Shown here in pieces: positions 35,733 through 44,569 of a stretch of 64,000 bases of DNA. Source of the stretch: Martinezella rhizogenes (GTDB taxonomy: Bacteria > Pseudomonadota > Alphaproteobacteria > Rhizobiales > Rhizobiaceae); assembly GCF_007002745.1 (NCBI RefSeq), contig NZ_SGNY01000004.1:248001-312000 (forward strand), in the 5' to 3' direction. The translations under genes and the position numbers were made by a program. How positions within the stretch are numbered: position 1 is the stretch's first letter; every line of letters begins with the position of its first letter. A model generated the notes under the pieces. That model was not told where the DNA came from, did no database searches, and was given only the letters and a program-made list of their open reading frames with translations.

Positions 35733-36368
35733 ATGAAACGCAAACCTGCCGATCTGACCTTGAGGGAAACCCTGCGCTGGGAGCCGCAAACCGGCTTTCA
35801 GCGCATCGACCAGCATATGCGCCGGCTGCTGCGGTCGGCCGATGCGCTCGGTTTTCGCGCCCCGGCCAATGCAATTCAGGCGCTGGAAAAGACGGTGGGC
35901 GGCGAAAAACCGCTCTGCGTCCGGCTGGTTATGAACTACAAGGGCGAACTCGATATCGAGACGGCCGATTTTAGTCCCGTACAAACAAATGCGGTCTGGC
36001 GCGTTCGTATCGCGACAAAAACCACGCTTGATTCCACGGATACCTTCTATCGCCACAAATCATCGCGTCGCGAGCCCTATGATGCCGCCCGCGCCGAATT
36101 TTCAGCCGAAGAGGCGGATGAAGTTCTCCTGCTCAATGAACGCGGCGAATTGTGCGAGGGATCATCGACCAGCATTTTCGTCGAAATGCCGGACGGGCAG
36201 TTGCTGACGCCGCCGCTCGACAGCGGCATCCTGCCGGGAGTGCTGCGTGCCGACCTGATCCGCGAACGCAAGGCGCGCGGACAGGCGCTGAAACCGCAGG
36301 ATATTACCGGCCGGAAGTTCTTCGTCGGTAATTCGCTGCAAGGGCTGATTGCGGCGGAACTGGTTTAA
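35733..36368 (+). CDS. Short class IV aminotransferase-like protein (PabC-like)
   Basis: This 211-residue protein resembles aminodeoxychorismate lyases: FYRHKSSRREPYDAARAE (about 105-122) contains the putative PLP Lys, then EVLLLNERGELCEGSSTSIFVE and a C-terminal SLQGLIAAELV. It is about 60 residues shorter than E. coli PabC at the N-terminus, which is known for a group of alphaproteobacterial homologues. It may cut aminodeoxychorismate to p-aminobenzoate for folate, but no pabA or pabB gene is nearby. The start at ATG 35733 has AGG before it. It converges with the cyclase, overlapping by 4 bp. Confidence 0.78.
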   Translation: MKRKPADLTLRETLRWEPQTGFQRIDQHMRRLLRSADALGFRAPANAIQALEKTVGGEKPLCVRLVMNYKGELDIETADFSPVQTNAVWRVRIATKTTLDSTDTFYRHKSSRREPYDAARAEFSAEEADEVLLLNERGELCEGSSTSIFVEMPDGQLLTPPLDSGILPGVLRADLIRERKARGQALKPQDITGRKFFVGNSLQGLIAAELV

Positions 36369-37273
36369 ACAGTCACCGCCAGAAGCCGGTCGCGGCCTTT
36401 TTCCTTGGCCGCATAAAGAGCCTGATCGGCGCGCATAAAAACATCATCGGCGCTTTCCGCCATCCGATACGTCGTCATGCCAGCCGAGCAGCTGTAGGAG
36501 AAATCGGGAAAGTCGGCCAGAGGTCTTGAAAGCCGCACCTTTTGCAGCAGCCGCTCGACAATCTCGCGGCCTTCGGCGACCGAACTGCGCGGCAGCACAA
36601 GCATGAATTCCTCACCGCCGATCCGGCCGAAACAATCCACCCGCCGGATGACGGAATGGGCGATGCCGACAAAATCGCGCAACACTGCATCACCACATTT
36701 ATGGCCGAAACGATCATTGATCTGCTTGAAAAAATCGATATCGAGCGTGCAGAGGCAAAAGGGTGTTTCAAGCCCCTTGCCAACCCGTTCCACCTGCAGT
36801 GCCAGCTTGGCGAAAACGAAACGGCGGTTCGCCGTTCCCGTCAACTCATCCGTCTGCGAGGCGCGCACCGCCAGATCCCGGTCCTGCCGCAGCGCACGGT
36901 AACCCTGGCGCAATTCGGTCACGTCACTGGCAATGCACAGCATCCAGCCATCCTGCTGCACCGTTTCCGTCATCCAGAACCAGCGGCCGTCATACATGTC
37001 CATCTCGAAGGCGCGATAAGGCAGCTTGCCGCGCCGGGACTGCGCCGACAGGAGCCAGCCTTCGAAATCCCTGTGTCGAACGACAACACCGGTTTGCAGG
37101 CGGTGGTTCAGCCGCATGATATCCGCCCAGGTCGGAAATTCTTCCGGGGTAATTTGAAAGCTTTCCCGAAACGACGGGTTGGCATGCCGCAGCCGGTCTT
37201 CGGAATCGTAGAGGGCAATCAGAACGGGGGTGGCACTTTGAAGCGCTGCGACACGCTCGATGAAACTGTTCAA
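36365..37273 (-). CDS. PAS-GGDEF diguanylate cyclase
   Basis: This soluble protein of about 302 residues has a PAS-like sensor domain (about 5-115, IALYDSEDRLRHANPSFRESF) and a GGDEF domain (about 135-300) with the catalytic GGEEF in GRIGGEEFMLVLP and an RxxD inhibitory site (RRVD) five residues before it. It should make cyclic di-GMP and be product-inhibited. I chose TTG 37273 because AGGAG lies 9 nt upstream; the frame extends to another TTG at 37321. No EAL domain or membrane segment is seen. Confidence 0.88.
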   Translation of the reverse strand: MNSFIERVAALQSATPVLIALYDSEDRLRHANPSFRESFQITPEEFPTWADIMRLNHRLQTGVVVRHRDFEGWLLSAQSRRGKLPYRAFEMDMYDGRWFWMTETVQQDGWMLCIASDVTELRQGYRALRQDRDLAVRASQTDELTGTANRRFVFAKLALQVERVGKGLETPFCLCTLDIDFFKQINDRFGHKCGDAVLRDFVGIAHSVIRRVDCFGRIGGEEFMLVLPRSSVAEGREIVERLLQKVRLSRPLADFPDFSYSCSAGMTTYRMAESADDVFMRADQALYAAKEKGRDRLLAVTV

Positions 37274-37516
37274 CAGGCAATTCTCCTGTGATGGCAAAAA
37301 CTCCCTGTCGTCATCGGCCAAAGCCCCCCAGCAGCTGGTCTCAAGACGAAAAGAAGAACTTGATTATAAACGCAGTCTCTAAAATGCGAAGAGGCAGAAT
37401 GCGCGTGCACGGCTGCTTTCACCCCGACCGTCATATGTCCGTCATCCACCTGCCCTTTATTGTGGCACGCTTTTGTGATCTAGCTTACTTATTGGCTGAA
37501 AAAGGAAAATTGACGA

Positions 37517-38962
37517 ATGACGGACGCAAACCATCCGATTTACGGCGATATTGACGGCCCCATCATCATGATCGGCTTCGGCTCCATTGGGCGCGGTACT
37601 CTTCCGTTGATCGAACGTCATTTCAATTTCGACAAGACCCGGCTCGTCGTCATCGATCCGCGCGAAGATATCGCCGCGTTTCTGGCCGAGAGGAATATTC
37701 ACCACATCCGCACGCATCTGACCAAGGAGAATTACAAGGAAGTTCTGAGGCCGCTGCTCAAGGGCGTTCAGGGCCAGGGCTTCTGCGTCAATCTTTCGGT
37801 CGATGCCGCCTCCGTCGATCTGATGCGGCTCTGCCGCAAACACGGCATGCTTTACATCGACACCGTGGTTGAGCCATGGCCCGGCTTTTATTTCGACGCT
37901 GATGCAGATAATGCCTCCAGAACCAATTATTCGCTGCGCGAGACCATGCTGAAGGAAAAGGCGCGCAAGCCGGGCGGCACGACGGCCGTTTCCACCTGCG
38001 GGGCGAACCCCGGCATGGTGTCATGGTTCGTGAAGCAGGCGCTGGTCAATCTCGCCAAGGATACCGGCCTTGATATCGAAGAGCCACAGCCGCATGACCG
38101 GGAAGCCTGGGCAAAGCTGATGAAGCAGCTCGGCGTCAAGGGCGTGCATGTGGCCGAGCGCGATACGCAGCGGGCAAAGGACCCAAAACCCTTCGGCGCT
38201 TTCTGGAACACCTGGTCTGTGGAAGGTTTTATCGCCGAGGGTTTTCAGCCCGCCGAACTCGGCTGGGGCACCCATGAAAACTGGATGCCGAAAAACGCGA
38301 AAAAACAGAAGAAGGGCAGCAAGGCGGCGATCTATCTCGACCAACCCGGCGCCAATACGCGGGTGCGGACATGGTGTCCGGGACAGGGACCGCAATATGG
38401 CTTTCTGGTCACCCATAATGAGGCGATCTCGATTTCTGATTACTTCACCGTCCGCAATGATGATGGCGACGTGACCTATCGGCCGACCTGTCATTATGCC
38501 TATCACCCCTGCAACGACGCCATTCTTTCCCTGCACGAACTCTTCGGCAATGGCGGCATTCCACAGCCGGTGCAACATGTGCTGGGCGAAGATGAGCTGG
38601 TGGATGGCGCCGACGAGCTGGGCGTTCTGCTTTATGGCCACGACAAAAATGCCTATTGGTACGGCTCACGGCTGAGCCTGCAGGAGGCGCGTTCGCTCGC
38701 CCCCAACCAGAATGCGACTGGACTGCAGGTCAGTTCAGCGGTGCTGGCCGGAATGGTCTGGGCCATCGAAAATCCGCAGGTCGGCATCGTTGAGGCGGAT
38801 GAAATGGATTATCGCCGATGCCTGGAGGTGCAGCGCCCCTATCTGGGCCCGGTCGAAGGACACTACACGGACTGGACGCCGCTCGACGGCCGCCCCGGCC
38901 TGTTTCCCGACAATATCGACACCTCCGATCCCTGGCAGTTCCGCAACATTCTGGTGCGGTGA
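37517..38962 (+). CDS. hss: Homospermidine synthase
   Basis: This NAD-dependent enzyme makes sym-homospermidine from putrescine, the main polyamine of many Rhizobiales. The 481-residue protein has an N-terminal Rossmann motif (MIGFGSIGRGTLP, about 18-30) and family blocks such as STCGANPGMVSWFV (about 158-171) and EEPQPHDREAW. It ends in PWQFRNILVR. It starts at ATG 37517 and stands alone; the Omp10-like gene follows after 149 bp. Confidence 0.93.
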   Translation: MTDANHPIYGDIDGPIIMIGFGSIGRGTLPLIERHFNFDKTRLVVIDPREDIAAFLAERNIHHIRTHLTKENYKEVLRPLLKGVQGQGFCVNLSVDAASVDLMRLCRKHGMLYIDTVVEPWPGFYFDADADNASRTNYSLRETMLKEKARKPGGTTAVSTCGANPGMVSWFVKQALVNLAKDTGLDIEEPQPHDREAWAKLMKQLGVKGVHVAERDTQRAKDPKPFGAFWNTWSVEGFIAEGFQPAELGWGTHENWMPKNAKKQKKGSKAAIYLDQPGANTRVRTWCPGQGPQYGFLVTHNEAISISDYFTVRNDDGDVTYRPTCHYAYHPCNDAILSLHELFGNGGIPQPVQHVLGEDELVDGADELGVLLYGHDKNAYWYGSRLSLQEARSLAPNQNATGLQVSSAVLAGMVWAIENPQVGIVEADEMDYRRCLEVQRPYLGPVEGHYTDWTPLDGRPGLFPDNIDTSDPWQFRNILVR

Positions 38963-39111
38963 GGAAGCGGCGTCTCATATTTGTCACATGGATGCTTTCA
39001 TGCGGCATATGAGGAACCAGCAAGAGCAAGCAACGTTGCCTTGAAATAAGGAACGCTTCACGGCATGGTCGAAACACAGAAAGTTTCATCGAATCGCAGG
39101 AGAACAGGCTC

Positions 39112-39486
39112 ATGAACTTCAAGACAAGCGCTGCTTTGCTTTGTGCCGCCATCGCGGTGTCTTCATGCGTCGCGCCGGGTCCCTCGCAGCAGACCTCGAT
39201 GGCGCCTTCGCTTTCCCGCGGCCCGGCCGTCGATGGCCGCTGGATCGATCGCAACGGCATCGTGTCGACCTTCCAGAATGGCGCCTTCTCCACCCGTTCG
39301 ACAGACACCAACACGCTTCTGGCCTCCGGCACCTATGTGACGATTTCGCCGACGCTCTACGAAATCAACATGACATCGCTGGTGCGCAATACGCAGTCGC
39401 GCGTCAACTGCGCCCTCGTTTCGCCTTCACAATTGAATTGCACGACAGACAGCAACAGCCAGTTCTCGCTGACGCGCCAAGGCTGA
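39112..39486 (+). CDS. omp10: Omp10-like outer-membrane lipoprotein
   Basis: The 124-residue protein has a lipoprotein signal ([19 protein letters not shown], Cys19) and a mature part that matches my memory of Brucella Omp10: [43 protein letters not shown] and QLNC. Such lipoproteins sit in the outer membrane; their exact role is unknown. AGGAGAACAGG lies upstream. A terminator at 39519-39545 closes the gene. Confidence 0.88.
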   Translation: MNFKTSAALLCAAIAVSSCVAPGPSQQTSMAPSLSRGPAVDGRWIDRNGIVSTFQNGAFSTRSTDTNTLLASGTYVTISPTLYEINMTSLVRNTQSRVNCALVSPSQLNCTTDSNSQFSLTRQG

Positions 39487-39518
39487 TATAGCTGCCTTTT
39501 CAACGACATGACTTTCTT

Positions 39519-39545
39519 AAACGCACGCTTCCGGCGTGCGTTTTT
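39519..39545 (+). terminator. Rho-independent terminator of the Omp10-like gene
   Basis: CGCACGC (39522-39528) and GCGTGCG (39534-39540) form a stem around TTCCG, followed by five T. It lies about 35 bp after the stop codon. Confidence 0.88.
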
Positions 39546-39558
39546 CTTTGTTGCGCAC

Positions 39559-39623
39559 CTGTCATAATTTCGCTTGCGGCAATGGCCGCTAAATGGAAAC
39601 ATCCGGCTTTGAAAGCCTGACAT
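39559..39623 (+). promoter_or_regulatory. Weak Pho-box-like motifs before the 5'-nucleotidase
   Basis: CTGTCAT at 39559-39565 and CTGACAT at 39617-39623 match half-sites of the PhoB box, but neither is followed by a good second half-site at the usual 4 bp spacing. I record them because a nucleotidase is a plausible Pho-regulon target. Confidence 0.2.
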
Positions 39624-39706
39624 ACTTTCAGATTAAAGAATGATCGGAGCACGGGCGGATGATGATCGGCAAGCCCGTATTATGTTTCAGACAGGAGAGA
39701 GGGACG

Positions 39707-41629
39707 ATGAAAAGAATTTTGGGACTGGGCATGCTGAGCGTTTCCGCAATAACGCTTTCAGCCGGGGTCGCTCTGGCCGACTACAAACTTAACATTCTTC
39801 ACATCAACGACCTGCACTCACGCATCGAAGCGATCAACAAATTCGACTCGACCTGCTCTGCTGCCGAAACGGAAAAGAACGAATGCTTCGGCGGCATCGC
39901 CCGCGTGAAGAGCGCGATCGACGCACGCCGGGGTGAACTGGGCAGCAACGCCAATCTTCTGGTTCTCGACGCCGGCGACCAGTTCCAGGGCTCGCTGTTC
40001 TATACGCAGTACAAGAGCGGACCGGTCGCGGAATTCATGAACGGTATCGGTTTCGATGCGATGGCAATCGGCAACCATGAATTCGATGACGGCCCGGAAG
40101 AGCTGTTGAAATTCATCAATGCGCTGAAGTTCCCGATCATTTCCGGAAACACCAAGGCAGCGACCGATTCCATCCTTGCCGACAAATACAAGGGTTATGT
40201 CATCAAGGATCTGGGCGGCCAGAAGGTTGCCGTGGTTTCCGTGCTTGCGACCGACACCAATGAGACGTCGTCCCCTGGCGACAAGATCAGTTTCGAGGAC
40301 GAGGTCACCTATCTGAAGGGCGCCGTAAAGGAAATTCAGGATCAGGGCGTCAACAAGATCGTGCTGCTTTCGCATGTCGGTTATGTCAAGGATCAGGAAA
40401 TCGCCCGCGCTGTGGACGGCATCGACGTCATCGTCGGCGGCCATAGCCACACCCTGCTTTCCAGCACTGACCCGAAGGCTGCCGGTGCTTATCCCACTCT
40501 CGTCAAGAACCCGTCCGGGATCGATGTCCCGATCGTCACTGCCTATGCCTATTCGAAATATCTCGGTGACCTGACAGTGACCTTCGATGACAATGGCGTG
40601 GTTAAATCCGCCGAAGGCGCACCGAAGCTTCTCGACGCTTCCGTCACGCCCGACGAAGGCTTTACCAAGCGCGTGACGGAACTTGCCGGCCCGCTCGAGG
40701 AGATGAAGAAAAAGGAAATCGGTTCTTCTGAAGCTCCCATCGACGGTTCACGGGAAGTTTGCCGCGCCAAGGAATGCACGATGGGCAACCTCGTTTCCGA
40801 CGCGTTGCTGGACCGCGTCAAGGACCAGGGCATCACCATCGCCATCCAGAATGGCGGCGGTCTGCGTGCCTCCATCGATGCCGGCACAGTAACGATGGGC
40901 GAAGTCCTGACGGTTCTGCCGTTCCAGAACTCCATCGCCACATTCCAGTTGAAAGGCTCCGACGTTGTGGCCGCCCTTGAAAATGGCGCCGGCCAGATCG
41001 AGGAAGGGGCCGGGCGCTTCGCCCAGGTAGCCGGCCTCAAATATTCGTTCGACCGTTCCAAGCCTGCCGGCAGCCGCGTCGTTTCCGTCGAGGTCAAGGA
41101 AGGTAACGGCTTCGTGCCGCTCGATCCGGACAAGACCTACGGCGTCGTCTCCAACAACTACATGCGCTCGGGCGGCGACGGCTATAAGGTTTTCGCGACC
41201 AAAGCCGTTAATCCCTATGACTTCGGCCCGAGCCTTGAAGATGCGGTTGCGGCCTATATCAGTGCCAACAGCCCCTATAAGCCACAAACCGACGGACGCA
41301 TCACCGATGTAACGCCGGCGGATTACGTTGCGCCTGTAAAACAGCCGGCACCGGCAGCTCCCGCACCCACTGCGACAGCACCTGCTGCCACGACACCGGC
41401 ACCCGCCACCACCGCAACTCCGGCGCCTGCTGCACCCGCTGCCCCGACGCCTGCGGCCGCAGCCGCAGCAGCCAGCAAATATGTTGTCGAAAAGGGCGAT
41501 TCTCTCTGGAAGATCGCAGCGGAAAAATATGGCGACGGCGCGCTTTGGACCAGAATTGCCAAGGCGAACACTCTGAAACGGCCGAACCATATCGAGATCG
41601 GCGAAGAACTCGAACTTCCGGCTCAATAA
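39707..41629 (+). CDS. Exported 5'-nucleotidase/phosphoesterase with a C-terminal LysM domain
   Basis: The 640-residue protein has a signal peptide (MKRILGLGMLSVSAITLSA, cleavage near 24), a metallophosphoesterase domain with ILHINDLHSR (about 29-38) and GNHEFDDG (about 124-131), and a 5'-nucleotidase C-terminal domain with IAIQNGGGLRASIDAG (about 379-394). A Pro/Ala/Thr-rich linker (about 545-590) then leads to a LysM domain (KYVVEKGDSLWKIAAEKYGD). It would free phosphate from nucleotides in the periplasm while bound to peptidoglycan. AGGAGAGAGGG lies before ATG 39707. Length exceeds UshA (550) because of the LysM tail. Confidence 0.93.
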   Translation: MKRILGLGMLSVSAITLSAGVALADYKLNILHINDLHSRIEAINKFDSTCSAAETEKNECFGGIARVKSAIDARRGELGSNANLLVLDAGDQFQGSLFYTQYKSGPVAEFMNGIGFDAMAIGNHEFDDGPEELLKFINALKFPIISGNTKAATDSILADKYKGYVIKDLGGQKVAVVSVLATDTNETSSPGDKISFEDEVTYLKGAVKEIQDQGVNKIVLLSHVGYVKDQEIARAVDGIDVIVGGHSHTLLSSTDPKAAGAYPTLVKNPSGIDVPIVTAYAYSKYLGDLTVTFDDNGVVKSAEGAPKLLDASVTPDEGFTKRVTELAGPLEEMKKKEIGSSEAPIDGSREVCRAKECTMGNLVSDALLDRVKDQGITIAIQNGGGLRASIDAGTVTMGEVLTVLPFQNSIATFQLKGSDVVAALENGAGQIEEGAGRFAQVAGLKYSFDRSKPAGSRVVSVEVKEGNGFVPLDPDKTYGVVSNNYMRSGGDGYKVFATKAVNPYDFGPSLEDAVAAYISANSPYKPQTDGRITDVTPADYVAPVKQPAPAAPAPTATAPAATTPAPATTATPAPAAPAAPTPAAAAAAASKYVVEKGDSLWKIAAEKYGDGALWTRIAKANTLKRPNHIEIGEELELPAQ

Positions 41630-41667
41630 GCCGGAAGCCGCAAGACAGGGCAATTTGCCGCAGACTG

Positions 41668-41707
41668 GAAGCCGGCCCTCAGCCAAGGGGCCGGCTTCTT
41701 ATTTTTC
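41668..41707 (+). terminator. Rho-independent terminator of the 5'-nucleotidase
   Basis: GAAGCCGGCCC and GGGCCGGCTTC form a long perfect stem around TCAGCCAAG, followed by TTATTTTT. It starts about 40 bp after the stop codon. Confidence 0.88.
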
Positions 41708-41980
41708 CATAAAAAACAGTATGTTGTGCACTGCGAATTATCAAAAAGCAGCGTGACCGCTCATTGAATGAGCAAATCACACCCGTTGGTGGTTCAATCC
41801 TGAAAAAATTCGTCTAGAACACGTGAACAAATCGACGGCACGGGCGTATAGCTCGGGCATTTCCGGCAAAAGCCATCACGGTTCGCATCCGGTATGTATA
41901 GACAGAAGATTGAGCCTTTCCGCCCCTATTCCAGACGGAAAAGCTCTCACGCAAACAGTCCGAGTTTCAGGGTGTCATTC
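41708..41980 (+). promoter_or_regulatory. hemH upstream region with a 15 bp palindrome
   Basis: Beyond the terminator the region holds a perfect palindrome at 41759-41773 (GCTCATT-G-AATGAGC), a candidate operator about 210 bp before hemH. A short TAGAACACGTGAAC stretch near 41815 faintly recalls iron-control (Irr) sites but is too degenerate to call. I see no other gene here. Confidence 0.35.
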
Positions 41981-43015
41981 ATGGCGACAGAACTATCCGC
42001 ACTCCCCGTAGACCATCCCCGCATAACGTTCGGCAAGGTTGGCGTCCTGCTCGTCAATCTCGGTACGCCTGACGGTACGGACTACTGGCCGATGCGCCGT
42101 TATCTGGCGGAGTTTCTGAGCGACAAGCGCGTCATCGAGTGGTCGCGCCTCTATTGGTATCCGATCCTTTACGGCATCGTTCTCAACAAGCGCCCGCAGA
42201 AAGTTGGCAAGGCTTATGAGGAAATCTGGAACCACGAGCGTAACGAAAGTTACCTGCGCACCTTCACCCGCAGCCAGGGCGAACTGATGGCACAGGCGTT
42301 GAAGGATCTGCCCAACGTCGTCGTCGACTGGGCGATGCGCTACGGCCAGCCTTCCATTGCCTCGAAAATCGATGCATTGAAGGAACAGGGTTGCGAAAAA
42401 ATCCTGCTTTTCCCGCTTTACCCGCAATATGCCGCATCGACCACGGCAACGGTGAACGACAAGGCATTCGAACATCTGATGAAGCTGCGCTGGCAGCCCG
42501 CCATTCGCACCGTGCCGCCCTATCACGACGATCCGGCCTATATCGAGGCGCTCGCAACCTCCGTCAAAAACCATCTGGCGACGCTGGACTGGGAGCCGGA
42601 GATGCTGATCACCTCCTTCCACGGCATTCCGCAATCCTATTTCAAAAAGGGCGATCCCTATTATTGTCATTGCCAGAAAACCGCCCGCCTGCTGCGGGAG
42701 GCCCTTGGCCGGACCGACAAGAATTTCATGATCACCTTCCAGTCGCGTTTCGGGCCGGAAGAGTGGTTGCAGCCCTATACCGACAAGACCGTGGAAAAGC
42801 TGGCATCCGAGGGCATCAAGCGCATCGCCGTCATGAACCCTGGCTTCGTATCGGATTGTCTTGAGACGCTGGAGGAAATTGCCGGTGAAGCCGGAGAAAT
42901 CTTCCTGCACAATGGCGGCGAGAAATTCACCCATATTCCTTGTCTTAACGACAGCGCCGAGGGCATGAACGTTCTCGAAAAGGTTGTAAGACAGGAGTTG
43001 CAAGGCTGGGTGTAA
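41981..43015 (+). CDS. hemH: Ferrochelatase
   Basis: Ferrochelatase inserts iron into protoporphyrin IX, the last step of heme synthesis, at the inner membrane. The 344-residue protein has KVGVLLVNLGTPDG (about 18-31), the catalytic His in ITSFHGIPQSYFKKGDPYYCHC (about 207-228) and the conserved QSRFGPEEWLQPYTD (about 249-263). ATG 41981 has AGGGTG 8 nt upstream. Two cysteines (YCHC) occur, but no Fe-S cluster domain is evident at the C-terminus. Confidence 0.96.
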   Translation: MATELSALPVDHPRITFGKVGVLLVNLGTPDGTDYWPMRRYLAEFLSDKRVIEWSRLYWYPILYGIVLNKRPQKVGKAYEEIWNHERNESYLRTFTRSQGELMAQALKDLPNVVVDWAMRYGQPSIASKIDALKEQGCEKILLFPLYPQYAASTTATVNDKAFEHLMKLRWQPAIRTVPPYHDDPAYIEALATSVKNHLATLDWEPEMLITSFHGIPQSYFKKGDPYYCHCQKTARLLREALGRTDKNFMITFQSRFGPEEWLQPYTDKTVEKLASEGIKRIAVMNPGFVSDCLETLEEIAGEAGEIFLHNGGEKFTHIPCLNDSAEGMNVLEKVVRQELQGWV

Positions 43016-43074
43016 TCTTGCCATAACGCTACTGGGGTAAAACCCAGATGGTTCTGATCCTTGGAGGGAAAGTG

Positions 43075-44088
43075 ATGATTGCATTGGGCGGTTTCGACAT
43101 CGTCGTCATAGCGGCGGTTGTTCTGGTTATTCTGGTGCTGTTTGCCGGCATCAAGACCGTGCCGCAGGGGCATCGTTACACGGTTGAACGGTTCGGGCGT
43201 TACACCCGCACGCTCGAACCCGGCCTGAACCTCATCGTGCCGTTCTTCGAAAGCATCGGTTCGAAAATGAATGTCATGGAGCAGGTGCTTCATATACCAA
43301 CGCAGGAAGTCATCACCCGCGATAATGCCAGCGTCTCGGCCGATGCCGTCACCTTCTATCAGGTACTCAATGCCGCACAGGCCGCCTACCAGATTTCAAA
43401 TCTGCAGATGGCGATCGAAAACCTCACCATGACCAACATCCGCTCGGTGATGGGTTCGATGGACCTCGACGAGTTGCTGTCGAACCGCGATGCCATCAAT
43501 GACCGCCTGCTGCGCGTGGTCGATGAAGCAGTGGGACCATGGGGCATCAAGGTCACCCGCATCGAAATCAAGGACATCGCGCCCCCGAAGGATCTCGTGG
43601 ATTCCATGGCGCGGCAGATGAAGGCCGAGCGCGAAAAACGCGCGCAGGTGCTGGAAGCCGAAGGCGCCCGCAACGCCCAGATTCTGCGCGCCGAAGGCGC
43701 AAAACAATCCGCCATTCTGGAAGCCGAAGGCCAGCGCGAGGCAGCATTCCGGGACGCCGAAGCCCGTGAGCGTCTGGCAGAAGCCGAAGCTAATGCCACC
43801 CGAATGGTGTCGGAAGCCATCGCCGCCGGCAATGTTCACGCCATCAACTATTTCGTTGCCCAGAAATACACCGAGGCGCTGGCTGAAATCGGCACGGCCA
43901 AGAATTCCAAGATCGTGCTGATGCCGATGGAAGCCTCGGCGCTGATTGGTTCACTCGGCGGTATCGGCACCATTGCGAGAGAGGTTTTTGGTGATAAGGG
44001 CGATGCGCCATCCGCCCCGGCCCCAGCTCCAACTCGCTCCGTGCCGCCAACCCGGCCTTCCCCCTTCGGTTCCTCATCGGAGAGATAA
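43075..44088 (+). CDS. qmcA: SPFH/Band 7 membrane protein (QmcA-like)
   Basis: The 337-residue protein has one N-terminal helix (about 5-27), an SPFH domain (about 28-200, RYTVERFGRYTRTLEPGLNL) and a coiled coil rich in Glu-Ala-Arg (about 185-265), then a Pro/Ala-rich tail. Such stomatin-like proteins form rings in the inner membrane and act with NfeD and FtsH-type proteases. GGAGGG lies 6 nt before ATG 43075; the ATG at 43048 is less likely. The NfeD gene follows 2 bp later, so the two are coupled. Confidence 0.93.
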   Translation: MIALGGFDIVVIAAVVLVILVLFAGIKTVPQGHRYTVERFGRYTRTLEPGLNLIVPFFESIGSKMNVMEQVLHIPTQEVITRDNASVSADAVTFYQVLNAAQAAYQISNLQMAIENLTMTNIRSVMGSMDLDELLSNRDAINDRLLRVVDEAVGPWGIKVTRIEIKDIAPPKDLVDSMARQMKAEREKRAQVLEAEGARNAQILRAEGAKQSAILEAEGQREAAFRDAEARERLAEAEANATRMVSEAIAAGNVHAINYFVAQKYTEALAEIGTAKNSKIVLMPMEASALIGSLGGIGTIAREVFGDKGDAPSAPAPAPTRSVPPTRPSPFGSSSER

Positions 44089-44090
44089 CG

Positions 44091-44555
44091 ATGCTGCAAC
44101 GGCTTGCCACTGAGCTGGGACCATGGAGCTGGTGGATCGTCGGCTTTGTGCTGCTGGCCGCCGAGCTTATCGCTCCGGGCGTTTTCCTGATCTGGATCGG
44201 CCTTGCCGCGCTGGTCATCGGCGCGGTGTCGCTGCTTTTATGGGATGCGGCATATTGGGCCTGGCAATTGCAGCTGGTGTTGTTTGCCGCGCTCTCCGTC
44301 GTCTTTGCCCTGCTCGGCCGGAAATATTTCGGCAGGAACCGGGCCGCCACCGATGAACCGTTCCTCAATCAGCGCGAGGCAAGCCTTGTTGGCCGCACCG
44401 CGACGCTGCAGGAGCCAATTGTCGAGGGACGTGGCCGGATAAGGCTGGACGACACGTGGTGGCCGGTAAATGGCGAAGACCTTCCGGCCGGAACCCGCGT
44501 GAGGATTGCGTCAGCACGCGGCCGCACGCTGACGATCGAGCCCATAGACCGATAG
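44091..44555 (+). CDS. NfeD-family membrane protein
   Basis: The 154-residue protein has two to three membrane helices (about 13-75, WWIVGFVLLAAELIAPGVFLIWIGLAALVIGAV) and a C-terminal OB-fold-like domain (about 95-154, ASLVGRTATLQEPIVEGRGRI and TRVRIAS). This is the short NfeD type, the usual partner of QmcA-like stomatins; the serine protease domain of long NfeD is absent. It follows the stomatin gene by 2 bp. The convergent kdsD gene ends 15 bp downstream. Confidence 0.9.
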   Translation: MLQRLATELGPWSWWIVGFVLLAAELIAPGVFLIWIGLAALVIGAVSLLLWDAAYWAWQLQLVLFAALSVVFALLGRKYFGRNRAATDEPFLNQREASLVGRTATLQEPIVEGRGRIRLDDTWWPVNGEDLPAGTRVRIASARGRTLTIEPIDR

Positions 44556-44569
44556 AAAGCCCTGTGGCC

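Noticed and set aside
37288..37554. 88-codon frame overlapping the start of the homospermidine synthase
   Set aside because: It crosses the promoter and start of hss in another frame and resembles no protein.
41810..41830. Iron control (Irr) box before hemH
   Set aside because: TAGAACACGTGAAC shares only part of the known pattern and lacks the symmetric half.
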